64,000 nucleotides of DNA from assembly GCF_029873635.1 (NCBI RefSeq), contig NC_080419.1, positions 66,665,323 through 66,729,322 on the forward strand. The letters are read 5' to 3'. The position numbers were made by a program, and so were the translations under genes. How positions within the stretch are numbered: position 1 is the first letter of the stretch; the number at the start of each line of letters is the position of its first letter. Below, piece after piece: positions 1 through 11,338 of the stretch. Under the pieces are notes generated by a model. It searched no databases. It was not told the origin of the DNA and saw only the letters and a program-made list of their open reading frames with translations. The DNA comes from Malania oleifera. Taxonomy: Eukaryota; Streptophyta; Magnoliopsida; Santalales; Ximeniaceae.

Positions 1-199
1 CAAGCAACTTCTCAATTAGTCCTTGCGTAGCCTCCTTGACCTTCTTCGCTCTAGCTCTTGTGATGGGTCCATATGAATGATATGAACCAACAAGCTCTGA
101 TTGCACAGGATGATCTGCACATGCCAAGCGGACCCATCACAAGAGCTAGAGTTAAGAAGGTCAAGGAGGCTATGCAAAGACTAATTGAGAAATTGCTTG
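1..199. repeat. Inverted repeat (snap-back), 70-bp arms
   Basis: Bases 1-70 are the reverse complement of bases 130-199 with only a handful of mismatches, around a spacer of about 60 bp. The right arm reads in the sense direction of a gypsy pol tail (GPITRARVKKVKEAM), so the left arm is an inverted copy of the same coding stretch. The left arm may extend beyond the window start, so its true length is unknown. This is seen directly; the origin (inverted duplication or two head-to-head fragments) is inference. Confidence 0.85.
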
Positions 200-810
200 A
201 GCAAGAGTCAATGAGGGCCTCAGACACTAAAGAAAAGGACTTTCTTGAAGAGTCTAAGATGGTAAATTGTTTAAAGATGTGTAAAGTTGGAACCTTAAGC
301 CAATTGAGGCTGTTTGGTGAATTTTTATTGTTTTAATTAAAGTATGGGCTAAATAGTGGATCAATTGTGTCAATTAAACATGACATGTGACTTGCACATG
401 TTTCATTAAATGACATTCATGGCATGCTTAAGGTTATGTGGGGTTATTTTATTGGTCAGATTGATGTCATAACCTATTTTTATTGGCCGGGCTGATGTCA
501 TGGGTTTATTTTATTTTCTATAAATAGCCAACTCTCTGTTTTATTGAAAAAGGGAATATTTTTTGGTTGAATACAATTCCAAGTGAGGTTTATTTCTCTT
601 CAAGTTCTTCATTGAACTTTCACCGAACTTATCAAAGGTGCTTCCTTTGTGGCGTTCATCCATTAATTTAATAGTCTTGGTTTGTGCTTCACGTCAAGCA
701 ATAGGTCAAGGGTTCACCACCATGTTGAATCTTATTTTGGGTTTGAGGTTTTGATAAATCTAATTTGGGGTCTCCGGACGTTCATTCTTGGGGTTCCGCA
801 TCAATAACAT
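100..810 (+). mobile_element. Ty3/gypsy fossil: pol C-terminal tail plus LTR-like stretch
   Basis: A short coding stretch has the GPITRAR-KK motif followed by a charged helix, which is typical of the far C-terminal tail of plant Ty3/gypsy polyproteins. It is followed by about 470 bp with a TATA box (CTATAAATAG near 520) and an end near 809 reading ...CATCAATAACA, as expected for a 3' LTR. Nearly all of the element lies outside the window or is lost. The LTR limits are inferred because no second LTR is visible. Broken fossil; age cannot be estimated from one LTR. Confidence 0.55.
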
Positions 811-1947
811 TCTATTTAACCATTCATGTCTATATTATCATTATTTGTACAATGAATAATATTTAAATGATTTATGAATTTCATTTGTATTAACTGAATA
901 TATTTAATGTACATTATCTTACAAATATGTTTGATACACATACTATTTTACAACTTTTCCACCTCACACAAAACATAGATGTATTTAATTTGTAATATAT
1001 TAGTCCTAAAACTTATATTATTATGTTTGTTAACCATTTTTAAAGTTTCACAAAGAATTCCATGCTTTATTATAAGTTTCCGTTATTTTTTAAAATCGAA
1101 ATCGAAATCGAAATTTCCGTCGAAATTTCCGTACTTTTGGAGCTTTGAAATTTAAGTCAAAATCGAAATTTAAGACCTTGCCTAAATGAGCATGCCATGA
1201 ATCCATAGAAACACCATGGGCACAAATTGAAGAAGTCGTATGACAAGACTGGATCTACCACCACCACCACCATTGAAATACTACTGTATCCTTTTCAAGC
1301 CCTTTACCAATCCTCTTCTTTGTCTAGAGATATTGAATAACACAATCAAAACATCTAAAGGACTAAAAAGTTTATGCCATTTATATATAAAACCAATTAA
1401 AACTTTAAATCTTGTATGTCCATAACCATAATCATTAAACAAGATCTTTTTTACTATTTTTAAGATTCTAAAATATTTATGGAAATCAATTGTATTAATC
1501 AATTGCTATTTTAATATATAATTCAAAATATTCATTACAATTTTCTTACATTGCTATTTAGTCAACATCTTTTTCATAATGAAAATTTCAAGCTACATTA
1601 TATGCAGCAACCCCTACTCATTTTTATGATCTATTATGTTTTCTTTGAAAAGAAAGAAGATACAAATTCTTTAAGGCACAAATTATTTTAGTGTATTTTT
1701 AACGGTGTATCTAAAAATTTGTAGAGAATGCATTTTATAATCTTATTAATTCAAATGAATTTCACACTTATTATTTCAACCCTTAACATGCACTTCTCTT
1801 TGTGAAAGAGAAATGATGGAGCATTTCAATTATGATGGTTGGATAATGGTCCTTTACACCCTTCCATCAAAGAATAATTTTTTTCTTAGGTTAGTTATTT
1901 GTCATAATTGTTATTATGTGTTGTTTTTCTTCTAAATGTCATTGCAG
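811..1947. other. AT-rich stretch without a recognisable gene
   Basis: No coding pattern was recognised on either strand. A short run of repeated CGAAAT/GAAATTTCCG words lies at about 1096-1165. If the bHLH exon at 1948 is real, at least the 3' part of this stretch is the preceding intron; a pyrimidine-rich run ending in GCAG directly precedes that exon. The basic region and helix 1 of the bHLH domain were looked for here and not found. Confidence 0.5.
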
Positions 1948-2016
1948 CAAACAAGCTATGCAGACATGTTGGACTTGGCAGTGCATCATATCAAAAGCCT
2001 CCAAGATCAAGTTCAG
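1948..2016 (+). CDS. bHLH transcription factor (bHLH122/128/130 group), helix-2 exon
   Basis: This 69-bp exon has an AG acceptor just before it (…ATTGCAG) and a GT donor just after (GTGGGT). It reads as 23 codons in phase 0 with no stop: QTSYADMLDLAVHH followed by IKSLQDQVQ. This is the loop end and second helix of a plant bHLH domain; the group with Arabidopsis bHLH122, bHLH128 and bHLH130 has the same pattern (QT..ADMLDLAV.HIK.LQ.QV). The helix mediates dimerisation of a nuclear DNA-binding protein. The basic region and helix 1, which should be encoded just upstream, are not in the window. The partner exon is at 11339. Recognition of the family is firm; the exact orthologue is not decided, and it could be a decayed copy since the other exons are unseen. 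Confidence 0.78.
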
Positions 2017-3523
2017 GTGGGTTTAAAAGTATATATTATCATGAAGTCTTTTTCTTTTTGAAAAAATAGCATATTCTGGCAATGCAAAACTTTTAGTCCC
2101 ATCAATTAATACCATTGATATTCTTACGTTAAACTGTTGGAGGGCTAATTTGGTCTCTCCATCAATAAAATGATTGCTTTAATAATTATAGCAGTAATAT
2201 GACCAAAAATTTTATTAATGACTTCCTTATGCTTTATAGTGATCATTGTAAGGATTGTAAAAACAATACATGCTCTTGCTTTTTCATACTTAAGGATTTA
2301 TGATTGATTTTATATGTCATTCTTTTGCTTAATGTGATCATGATTGAGGATTGACTATCCTCGTTATGATTGTACATTCTCCTTCTTAATATATTTTCTT
2401 TTCCTATTTCAAAAGAATTGATCATGAAGCTCATTGTCAATAAAGGTGTTTTTGGATGAAGCGCATGAATGTTTTTGGTTGAATATGAAATAGTTATATT
2501 TAGAATGAAGGAAACTAATGTCTTTCTATTTATTGCGATGTGTTGGAGGTCCACCACCTACCGAAGGTGAATCTTCAAATTGTCTTAACTCAAATGGCAA
2601 ACTTGAGATGAAAAATATAAAGATGAGTGAGATATGGGTCAATTATGAATCAATAGTCACTACTAACCTATTTTATCCTAGGGGCACTCAGATCACCTAT
2701 TAATTACTACCAATTAATTAGTTTCTAGCAACACCGAGGGCCAACGAAGTGATAGTAATGGTTTGTGCTATTAGAGTTTAGTTTGGCAGCACAAATATGC
2801 AAGGGGAAGGTACTAGTGCCCCTACACACTTGTCCCAAACAGTAACACAGTAATTTCGGAATGTTTCAACCATAAATCATGCATATACTATGATTGTTTT
2901 ATTATAGATTCTTGGTTACTTTCCTCTTATATATAGTTCCACCCTATGACTGTCTCATATCCTGGTCAAGTACATGGCTTCTCTCACCTCAAGAATCCCA
3001 AAAGGACACTATCGCCCACTTTTGAGTCCCTTCGTTAAATTGATTAATTTAGGGTTTCTCCAAGATGAAATGGAATGCAGTTGTATAAGAATGGGTCAAG
3101 TAGCAAAGAGTGATGCATCAAATAATACAAGAAATCAGCATTCCAAAATAAGAGACAAAATTGATCCCTCAAAGCAGGAGGCAATCTATCTAACGACAAT
3201 CAGAAAGGAAACCCTACACTCTTGATTTTTCAATTTCTACGTTTATTTTTCATTATTATTTTTATTTGTTTGCAAATTTGAAGTCCTATTTTGAGGAAGC
3301 AACCTAAAAACTCCCTAAGAAAACCTAGAAAGCCACCCTAGAATTTTTTTTACAGTTTCCTTAGTTTTTCTTGGATTTTTAAAAATATTTTTGAAGATTT
3401 TTATGATCAAAATTAAAAATAAAAAAGAAGTAATAATACTGATATTAATGATAACTAAAAAACTAAATAATTGGTGAACACAAAAAAAAGACTAATTCAT
3501 GTTCTTTTTTGTTTATTTCCATT

Positions 3524-3546
3524 TTTTTTTTGGGGGGGGGGGGGGG
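3524..3546. repeat. T-run joined to a 15-bp G-run
   Basis: About ten T are followed directly by 15 G, then a stretch rich in AAC and AAT words. Homopolymer G of this length is rare in AT-rich plant DNA, and its length is prone to sequencing error. Confidence 0.9.
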
Positions 3547-4063
3547 TTAGCTATTTCCATAATAATAACAACAACAACAACAAAAACAAAAATTGTAATT
3601 ACAATAATAATTGTAAAAAAAAAAAGTTATGAAAATGAAAATAAAATTTTTATTTATTATATTTTTTTGAATTTCTTTTATCAACTTTAAACTATTTAAA
3701 ATGAATAATTTTTTTCCTTTTCACAAAAGGCTGATTCCACTATGCTAAATCGGGACAGCCCCAAGCCACTTGAGGACGCATGCGAGGGGCCTGTAGTATA
3801 TAAGCCCCTCCCCCAGTTCATACTCTTCACCGCTGCAGCTAGGGTTTTGAGACTCTAGCTACTGCAGTCATTGCAATAGGGCCAATGCTCCACCCTTGAT
3901 GTCTCTACTTCATCGCTTGGCAGTTCTTCCAAAATGATGTTTGTCATTCTAATGGTGGCCAGAAAATGATGCTAGTTGCCCATGCCCTTTCCCATACCTC
4001 TCTCTCTCTCCCCTATCCTGACAGTCAAGCAACACTGCCATGCCATGTCCATGGTTATGTATG

Positions 4064-4085
4064 CACACACACACACACACACACA
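4064..4085. repeat. (CA)n microsatellite
   Basis: About 11 CA units followed by an imperfect ACATATATACATG-type tail. Open frames across it read as H/T repeats and are not genes. Confidence 0.9.
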
Positions 4086-4568
4086 TACATATATACATGA
4101 ATATTTGTGTAAGCACATATATACATGTGTGTGTTTATTCACATATTCAAGTCAAGTATTCGTTTACCCATGCCTCTATACGCCCTTTCTTCGACCTTTT
4201 TAAGGCACATGCACATCTCAACAAAAACCCCTATGAACCATCCATAGCACACGAAAGAAAGAGAAGAATGAAGAAGAAACACAAGGGAAAAGGAAGAAGA
4301 ATGATATGTCACCATGGAACTTGTTGTGGCCACATGTGGGAATATAGTTCATGTAAACTCATAATAATTCATAAACCATATGACAATCATTCAAGACCCA
4401 ATTATCCAACATCAGAATGATGAAGATGTCATACTTTGATTTCCCTCCCAAGTGTCTCAAGAGTACCCAAGAATACCAAGAATGAACAAGCCTGCTCCTT
4501 GAATATGCATATCCAACTTCCTTAACTTAGAGCCTCCTTTTTCTTCCTACCTCTTTTGAGTCCTTACG

Positions 4569-4703
4569 ACATGTTTGTTTTTTGGAACGGAATTGGGTAG
4601 GAAAGGAATGGAATGAAAATTTGAATGGGTGTCATGATGAAATCAAGTAAAAAATTCGATTCCATTCCTCCTGATTCCTTTCCACCCCTATGTGCCAAAC
4701 GTG
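4569..4703. mobile_element. MITE-like hairpin (about 135 bp)
   Basis: The left end (ACATGTTTG, then GGAACGGAAT and AGGAAAGGAATGGAAT) is mirrored by the right end (ATTCCATTCC, then ATTCCTTTCC and CCAAACGTGT). The element folds back over most of its length, as short non-autonomous DNA transposons do in plants. The ends are imperfect and no clean target duplication was seen, so the superfamily is not assigned. Confidence 0.45.
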
Positions 4704-5623
4704 TGGTTAGGGTTTTACATGCACCCCCTCTCTTTGTTATGAATCTTTTCTTTGTTAAGATCCCCAAGCCACTCTTTTATAGGCTTTAAGGGCTAGGGTT
4801 ATGCACTAATACCCCCATTTTCCAAAATATTCCCTTGAGATACAATGAGCTTCTTTCCTTGTCTAAAAACGGTTGTTGGACACAACTCTTGCCCCATTCT
4901 CAATGAGGAAAGGCTAATTGGGCTAGGAATACATCCATATTCCAATAAAAGTGTGAGTCGAACCCAAAAACACAAAATTAGAGCTCAAAATTAGCCTGTA
5001 AAGTATGCTTGCTGAAGTTTGGGAAAAAATGAGGACCCTCAATTAATTGCTCCTGATTTACTTTTTGCGCATTATTTGCTTAATTAATAAAAAATTTCCC
5101 CAATTTTTCTCAAATAGACCTTGGACAAAATTGGGTGTCTTAACACTATTTTTCACCATGCTTCATTCTCACAGCTCAATAAAATTAGGCATGTGAGCTT
5201 AACTGTACATGATTAAGTTGGAGAAGTTAGTTATGGTGGTTTTGAATTTCTCCAATACTTATTATAGTGAAAATGAAAAAGCCTGTGGCTTTTTCTTTAT
5301 TATTATTATTTTTTTTATTTTTTTATTGGGTGGGGCTTGATAGTGGGGTTGTAAGATTAATGATGGTGAACAGAAAAGCATCTACAATACTGTGCCTATT
5401 TGATGCATATCACTTATGCGAATCTCTCTATTGTACTCGTACACCTTTGATGCATAAGATGATACAAAAAAATAGAAGAATGCATAAGCTTTGAATCTTC
5501 TGAATTTTGATAACTAAAATTACTTCTGGTTTTTCTTTTCATCTGTAAATTTAAGCACACATGATTACAGATGCTGTAGCCTAGGAAAGAAACGGTGATG
5601 TATATATGGTTAAAGAACACATT

Positions 5624-5626
<3 letters not shown>

Positions 5627-5662
<36 letters not shown>
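5627..5662. repeat. (AT)n microsatellite
   Basis: About 18 perfect AT units inside the bHLH intron. Confidence 0.95.
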
Positions 5663-5665
<3 letters not shown>

Positions 5666-5853
5666 GTATTTGTCTCTCATCATTTAAGAAGCCAAAATTT
5701 ATACTTTTACAAATATTCTACCGCAGTAAAATTTTAAATATTTAGAGCCATGTTTGAGAATTCTGTTAAAAAATGGAATTTGAAATTTTAGAAAACTTTT
5801 AACTTGAACAGTGCAGGCTGGGAAGCCTGCGAGCACTGTTAATATTCAAGACT

Positions 5854-6257
5854 GCTTATTAAAATGGCTAGATATGCCTACATGATTACTTTAATATTTC
5901 CTTGTTTTTCTAAAAAGGGCAGCCCGGTGCACAAAGCTCCCGCATATGCGGGATCCGGGGAAGGGGCAGACCACAATGGGTCTATAGTACGCAGCCTTAC
6001 CTTGCATTTTTGCAAGAGGCTGTTTCCACGCCTAGAACTTTCCAATTTTTGGAGAAATTCAATCACTAAAAGCTTATTAAAATGGCTAGATATGCCTACA
6101 TGATTACTTTAATATTTCCTTGTTTTTCTAAAAAGGGCAGCCCAGTGCACAAAGCTCCCGCATATGCGGGATCCGGGGAAGGGGCAGACCACAATGGGTC
6201 TATAGTACGCAGCCTTACCTTGCATTTTTGCAAGAGGCTGTTTCCACGCCTAGAACT
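5854..6257. repeat. 218-bp tandem duplication carrying an Au SINE
   Basis: Bases 5854-6039 recur at 6072-6257, an offset of 218, with about one mismatch (CCCGGTG against CCCAGTG). Each copy has about 50 bp of fold-back arm followed by an Au SINE body. A 32-bp filler (6040-6071) lies between them. The near identity says the duplication is recent compared with the decay of the surrounding fold-back. Confidence 0.9.
5905..6039 (-). mobile_element. Au SINE, truncated copy 1
   Basis: Read on the minus strand, the body matches the Au SINE family widespread in flowering plants: GTGGAAACAGCCTCTTGCA near the head, GTAAGGCTGCGTAC in the middle, and a tail with CCGGATCCCGCATATGCGG and GGGCTGCCC. The copy stops before the tRNA-like B box, and it lacks the head because the tandem duplication ended there. 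Recognition is from memory of the family. Confidence 0.75.
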
Positions 6258-7184
6258 CGTGACCTCCAGGTCTTGCTCTACTATTGACAAATAACAAATA
6301 ATAAATTTACTGTGAAGTAACTAAGTACTGTTACGAGCGCGTTCTACTATAATGAGTATTGTTTTATGTTTATGCAACTGTAGCAGTAATTAGAAAGTAT
6401 TTTTTTGTTTTTATTGTAATAAATATATATCTGAGATCTGAAACAAGGGGTAGGCTTTGGTCTTTGGTTCAAGAGAATGCTGAGACTTTGAGATGATAGA
6501 CTTTCAAGATAGAATAAGATATTATATAATGCTTCTCACTTTTTATTTTCTTAAATGATCATCACAACACAAATAAGAGGAATGCCATTAAAATAGGGAA
6601 AAAAAGAACCACAAAGGATGAGGGAAAAGTACATGAGGCACTCCTCACTGCACCTTGCACCTCATTGCCTTTCCTGAAGGGTACCTCACCTTGACAGGCA
6701 CACACAGGCAATTAATGGGGCTTACACCTCATTAGAGGTTGAGGTGAGGTACCGTTCGTGAGAGGCAATGAAGTGCAAGGTGCAGTGGGGAGTGCCTCAT
6801 GTACTTTTCCATCATCCTTTATGGTTTTTTTTCCCCTATTTTAATGGCAGCCCTTTTATTTGTGTTGTGATTGATCATTTAAAAAAAGAAAGGTGACAAG
6901 CACTAGATAATATTTTATTTTATCTTGTAAGTCTATCATTTCCAACTCTCAGCATTCTCTTGAACCAAAGAGCAAATCCTACCCCTTGTTTTAGATCTCG
7001 GTTTTAAATTTATTACAATAAAGAACAAAATATACTTTCTAATTACTGCTACAGTAGCATAAACAGTACTCATTATAGTAGAACAGCACTCGTAACAGTA
7101 ATTAGTTCTACAGTAAATTTATTATTTGTTAATGGTAAAGCAAGGAAATACTAAAGTATAATTTAGGCATATCTAGCCATTTTG
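6072..7184. repeat. Large fold-back element interrupted by the SINE
   Basis: The left arm (6072-6122 plus 6272-6690) is the reverse complement of the right arm (6741-7184) at roughly 85-90% identity by eye, around a spacer of about 50 bp. Outer ends share AAAATGGCTAGATATGCC. Weaker complementarity continues outward on both sides. No transposase is encoded. This could be a fold-back or Mutator-like non-autonomous DNA element, or an inverted duplication; the outer limits and target duplication were not resolved. Confidence 0.8.
6123..6271 (-). mobile_element. Au SINE, copy 2 with B box
   Basis: This is the same body as copy 1 but continues into a tRNA-like B box on the minus strand (GGAGGTCACGAGTTCTAG). 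The A box is absent, so the copy is truncated at its 5' end relative to the usual length of about 180 bp. It is flanked by a short direct repeat CTTG (6119-6122 and 6272-6275). The right arm of the surrounding fold-back shows the unoccupied site (ATTTCCTTGCTTTAC on the complementary strand), which confirms insertion at this point. Confidence 0.78.
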
Positions 7185-7346
7185 GCTGTGTGCACCTCAT
7201 GCCTAGGAGCACCTCAGGCCTGCTGTCAACAGCTATGTTACAAAAATACCCCTTAAGTAATAAAAATATAAATACAAAAACAACATTTGATTATGCAATA
7301 TTCAACACATTTAACATCCCTCAATCCAAATATGACTGCGATTTTA

Positions 7347-7498
7347 TTAGATCTTAGGGTCCCTGCCCCACAGAATAACTTATGCACATGCTTCTGCTGG
7401 AACATCCATGTACAACTTTGGTGTTAGGACCCACGGGGGCATTAATGGGTTTAGATCTTAGGGTCGCTGCCTCACAGAATAACTTATGCACATGCTTC
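7347..7498. repeat. 48-bp direct repeat, two copies
   Basis: Bases 7347-7394 recur at 7451-7498 with a few changes (TTAGATCTTAGGGTC then CACAGAATAACTTATGC). A spacer of 56 bp separates them. Confidence 0.85.
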
Positions 7499-8718
7499 AT
7501 GCTATATCCTTTGTATGAAACTTACTTTCGTAAAAACTCTTTTAAGTGCTGAATTCCTTGATTGTCATCCATCTCAATCCGTGTCATTGGTATACACAAT
7601 CAAGATTATTTTACGAATCAAATAATGGCAATAAAGTGCAAAATGATGCACAACACAACATTGGTGACAAAATGATGTCATTATTACCCAGTATACCAAA
7701 TCATGCTCTAGGAGATTGCTCGAGACCATATGACATTTTCATTATTCAAGACCATATCAAATTTCCACTACTTGAGACTGAAGGATTTTTTCAATTGACA
7801 CATCAACCCTACCATCCTGAGCAACAAAGCCAAGTGGTTGCTCCATATAAATTTCAGCTCACCACATAAGAAGGCATTCATGATGCACAGAACAACAAAA
7901 AAAATGACACAAATAATCAACCATAAGCGAACCTTCTTCCAAGGAAAAAGGCTTTTGAATAATCATGACAATACACTTGGGTGTACCCTTTCAAAACAAG
8001 GTACACATTGAATGGATCAACTGTCTCTTTATGAGGAACTCAGCAGTATAAATACCTTGGCAAGTAACATTGGGCGTATGGAGGGAAGAACCACAAAGTC
8101 CCTTGTATCATCACCAGCATTTCTTCTTTTTTGGCTGTCATCTAACTAGAATGAGGAATGGATTTTGTTATAGGCTAGGAACAAAGATAGCAGACAAGAA
8201 GGCAAGAGACAACTTATAAGAATTATTCTTGTTGTCATAGGATATTCAAATTAAATATAAAATGAGAAATATAAGTATGCTTACTTTTTTGGAAGCAATT
8301 GCATGATCTAACTCAAAGGAAGTAAATTAAATCGAGCCTTAACAACACAGAAAGCATGAAAATGAATAAACCTAGACTATCATATACAAGTCACAAAAAA
8401 GAAACCCCAAACTCTGAAATAAAAAAAAGTAAGACCCAGATGTTGGAATAAATTAACATAAAAATATCATTGGCTCAGTAATTGACTCAGCAAGCAAAGA
8501 TGACTAATCTTATGTTGACAATTGGAAGTGACTGAAATGAGGAACAAGCTTTCTTCAGACTGTGCAGTGCAGAATGACAAAGATGACAATGTATTTAGTA
8601 AGGAAAGACTTGGGTAGAAGGTGCAAGAACATTGAAGTAGTATAGGTCATTGCATTCATGTCCTCTGCATCTTCAAATTTTGTATTACCAAAATAGGGGA
8701 AAAATGAATGAATAGTCA

Positions 8719-8880
8719 AGGGCCTGTTAACTTGTGGAAAACAGATTTATTTTCCATTTCTATTTTTGCAATGAATTACAAAAAAGCCACATCATTTTCC
8801 AATTTTCCAACATTGGTAAGGAAAATCCAAAAAATGAATTCTTACTAGGAATGAGAAATAAGAAAACTGTACAGGCCCTA
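8719..8880. mobile_element. MITE-like element with GGGCCTGT ends
   Basis: The stretch starts AGGGCCTGTT and ends ACAGGCCCT, with inner complementarity between TGGAAAACAG and TAAGAAAACTGT only partial. GGGCCTGT-type ends are known from hAT-derived MITEs. A matching 8-bp target duplication was not seen, so the assignment stays tentative. Confidence 0.4.
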
Positions 8881-10104
8881 AGAGATTTTTTGAGTTTACT
8901 TGCAATTGAAGAGGAAAAGAGGAGTCCAATGAATGCAAGATTAAGAGAGATGAATTGACCCATTCCACTGATGGTGATAAGGGACTCATCTGATAGGATA
9001 ACATTAGGTGTCCATGGCATATGATCAATAGCTACAAAATCTATTATTTAAGAATGAGTGGTTGGTTACTGTTTTGTACATGATGGACACTCCTACCGTT
9101 CTTGACTTTTTCCACATCCTGTTTTCTTTTTATTTTTTTTTTCCTCTCTTTTTTTGACCCTGTCCTGTGAATGGTGACAGCCCCTTGGTGCCTGTTAATG
9201 ATTATTCTTGTTGCTGATTTAGGGGGGGTGGGGGGGGAGGGAAGCTAGTGGTTGGAGACCGAGAAAAGAAACATGCGTCTTGTGTACCTTTTTGGGCCAT
9301 AGAAGCACTAGGAAAGGAAGGAAGCATGCTGAGGGGCATGATTGTATTGCATAATTTTGATGTAGAATTCATGACAGAATTGGTGATTTTGGATTGCTTT
9401 GTATTCGCAACTTGAGGTCTACCAGATAATTCCCAACAAGTCTCATGAGTGTCATCTGAAGATGACAATTTGTGAGCTTAAGATGGGAACCCCTAATCCT
9501 CTACAACGATCTCCCCTACCACCACAGTTGTGGGAACCCCATTTACTACCATGAGTCACCTTGACTGCTCTATGAACTCCAGAAACCAAGGCAAATTAAT
9601 TGGTAATTATACCCCACCACTCTTAAGAACTATCATACAGAAGTCAGGCAACCTTCAGAATGTCTCAGCTAAGGAAGTATGTTCATTGCCCCAAGAATTT
9701 GAGTTTTGATTAGCTCAAACTCTGATTTCAATCTTGGTAAAACTTAATCTTGTTGTCTACATTGCCTCGATACCGGATTGCGAGGGAGTAGCCACATTCA
9801 ACTCCCCGTAGGCTTCCTTGCCAAAATTGTAACACTTGCATCATTGTTTTGCATCTGGTAGCACTTATACATTATGCATTCCAAGAAAAGCAAACTAAGA
9901 AGTTGAACATCTCTGTTTTCCTACTGAGCTCATTAAGAACACCTCTATGACCTCAGACCACCATTTAACTGATATGTAAAACTTCTTACTTAATACCATT
10001 ATGTTGTTTTGTTGAGGAACAAAACTCCACACAGCCGACCTCTACCAATTCTCATAAAATAGCCGACTACCTCTACGAAATCTCATAAAATAGCCGACTA
10101 GGCA

Positions 10105-10133
<29 letters not shown>
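10105..10133. repeat. (AAT)n microsatellite
   Basis: About ten AAT units in the bHLH intron. Two copies of a CTCATAAAATAGCCGACTA word precede it at about 10030-10100. Confidence 0.9.
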
Positions 10134-10137
<4 letters not shown>

Positions 10138-11338
10138 AAAAAGAAAAGAAAAGGAAAACACTAAACCACAAAAAATACCAAAAGAGTCCATGCAACATTC
10201 CTAAAACAGTCCACAATATAGTAAATAGTTAAAACAATTTATGGAGTGTCAAGTAGTGCCCTGTTTCCAACAAAAAATGAGCTTTTCACCATGAAACAGA
10301 AATAAAACAATGATGGCAGAAACTTTTTAAAAAGGCGTAACTATGTAGAAATCTTCATTGCACCAAACTCACCTCAAACCAACTACCAACTATTACAACT
10401 AAAAGTGTCATAAAATACAGGGTTTATGGTCAAGCTTTGGGCTTCAAAACCTTGAAATGATGGCATACCAGCTTTAAGAAGTGAGAGAGGAAGAGAGAAC
10501 CAATTCATGTTGCCTTTTTCTTAATGTATTTATACAAAAGAATATAGGGTATTAGTAGAATACATTACTTGAGTTCAGATTCAATTGTCTTTAAATTTTG
10601 CATGTAGCGCACCATTCCTTGGGTAAAGAATTCAAAAATTCGAAGGATGTAACTCTCATTTCTCGATGACTAGTCACCTAGGTCGCAGCACCTTTGCATG
10701 CATTTATTTTTATACGATTAATATTTTTGAAATTGACTTTTGTTCCCTCAATTGAGATGGCTCTTAATGGTTTTCACATGAATACTTTATTTTAATATAG
10801 TTCCGTGTCACTCCCTCTGTGAATGATGAACTGGATGGTTATTCTGTCATTGCCATCAGTATATTTTGATTTGAAGCTGCAATTACATCTTCTGAAATCC
10901 TGCACTTTATAGGCCATGTTCAGTTGACTTTTGCTAATTCTTTATAAATGTGCTGTTCATTCATCACTTCTATACAGAAGTTAAGTTTCTGTTACACCTT
11001 AATACATGCATTTATTTACATATGATTATCTTCCCCCACCCAAAACAACGGTGAGAATCTATTAAAAGTTGAACATCATGTTTATTCTTATTAGATTAGT
11101 GTACGAGCTCTACCATATGTTTTTATAAGGTTAAAGCACGTAGAGATCTCTCCACTTTTGTAAGCATTCTGGCATAACATTTTTACATATCATAGTGGTG
11201 ACTAGTTAGGTATCATCTAGTAATGTTGTCTTCATGTGTTTCCTGGATTTCTCTCTCTTTGATTTACTAATGCTTGATGTATATATATATATATATACTT
11301 CTCTAATATTAAGAGATTTTTTTTTTTCCTTTTTTCAG

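Larger units (their letters stand above)
2017..11338 (+). other. Predicted 9.3-kb intron of the bHLH gene
   Basis: The donor at 2017 (GTGGGT) and the acceptor at 11337-11338 (pyrimidine-rich tract, then CAG) bracket this stretch, and the reading phase is 0 on both sides. It holds small elements, described separately: two MITE-like hairpins, a duplicated Au SINE, a large fold-back, and microsatellites. No LTR retrotransposon was recognised inside it, in contrast to the DNA after 11.9 kb. Stretches 2017-3490, 7240-8715 and 8885-10100 show nothing I can name. Short open frames in it (for example around 2974-3225) have no recognisable domain. That it is one intron is inferred from the exon pair, not shown by a transcript. 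Confidence 0.6.

Noticed and set aside
810-1947. Missing basic-region exon of the bHLH gene
   Set aside because: Searched by eye for the ERMRKLQELVPNMDK-type pattern on the + strand and not found.
2974-3225. 83-residue open frame in the bHLH intron
   Set aside because: No domain or family pattern was recognised and no splice or promoter context supports it; the length is within chance for this DNA.
4040-4420. Open frames over the CA microsatellite
   Set aside because: The reading is dominated by H/T repeats and basic runs from simple sequence; no gene features.
6123-6271. Functional tRNA gene
   Set aside because: Only a B-box-like part remains and the rest is SINE body; there is no cloverleaf or A box.
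5864-6294. Two nearly identical 59-residue reading frames
   Set aside because: They are translations of the duplicated Au SINE and its flank, not protein genes.
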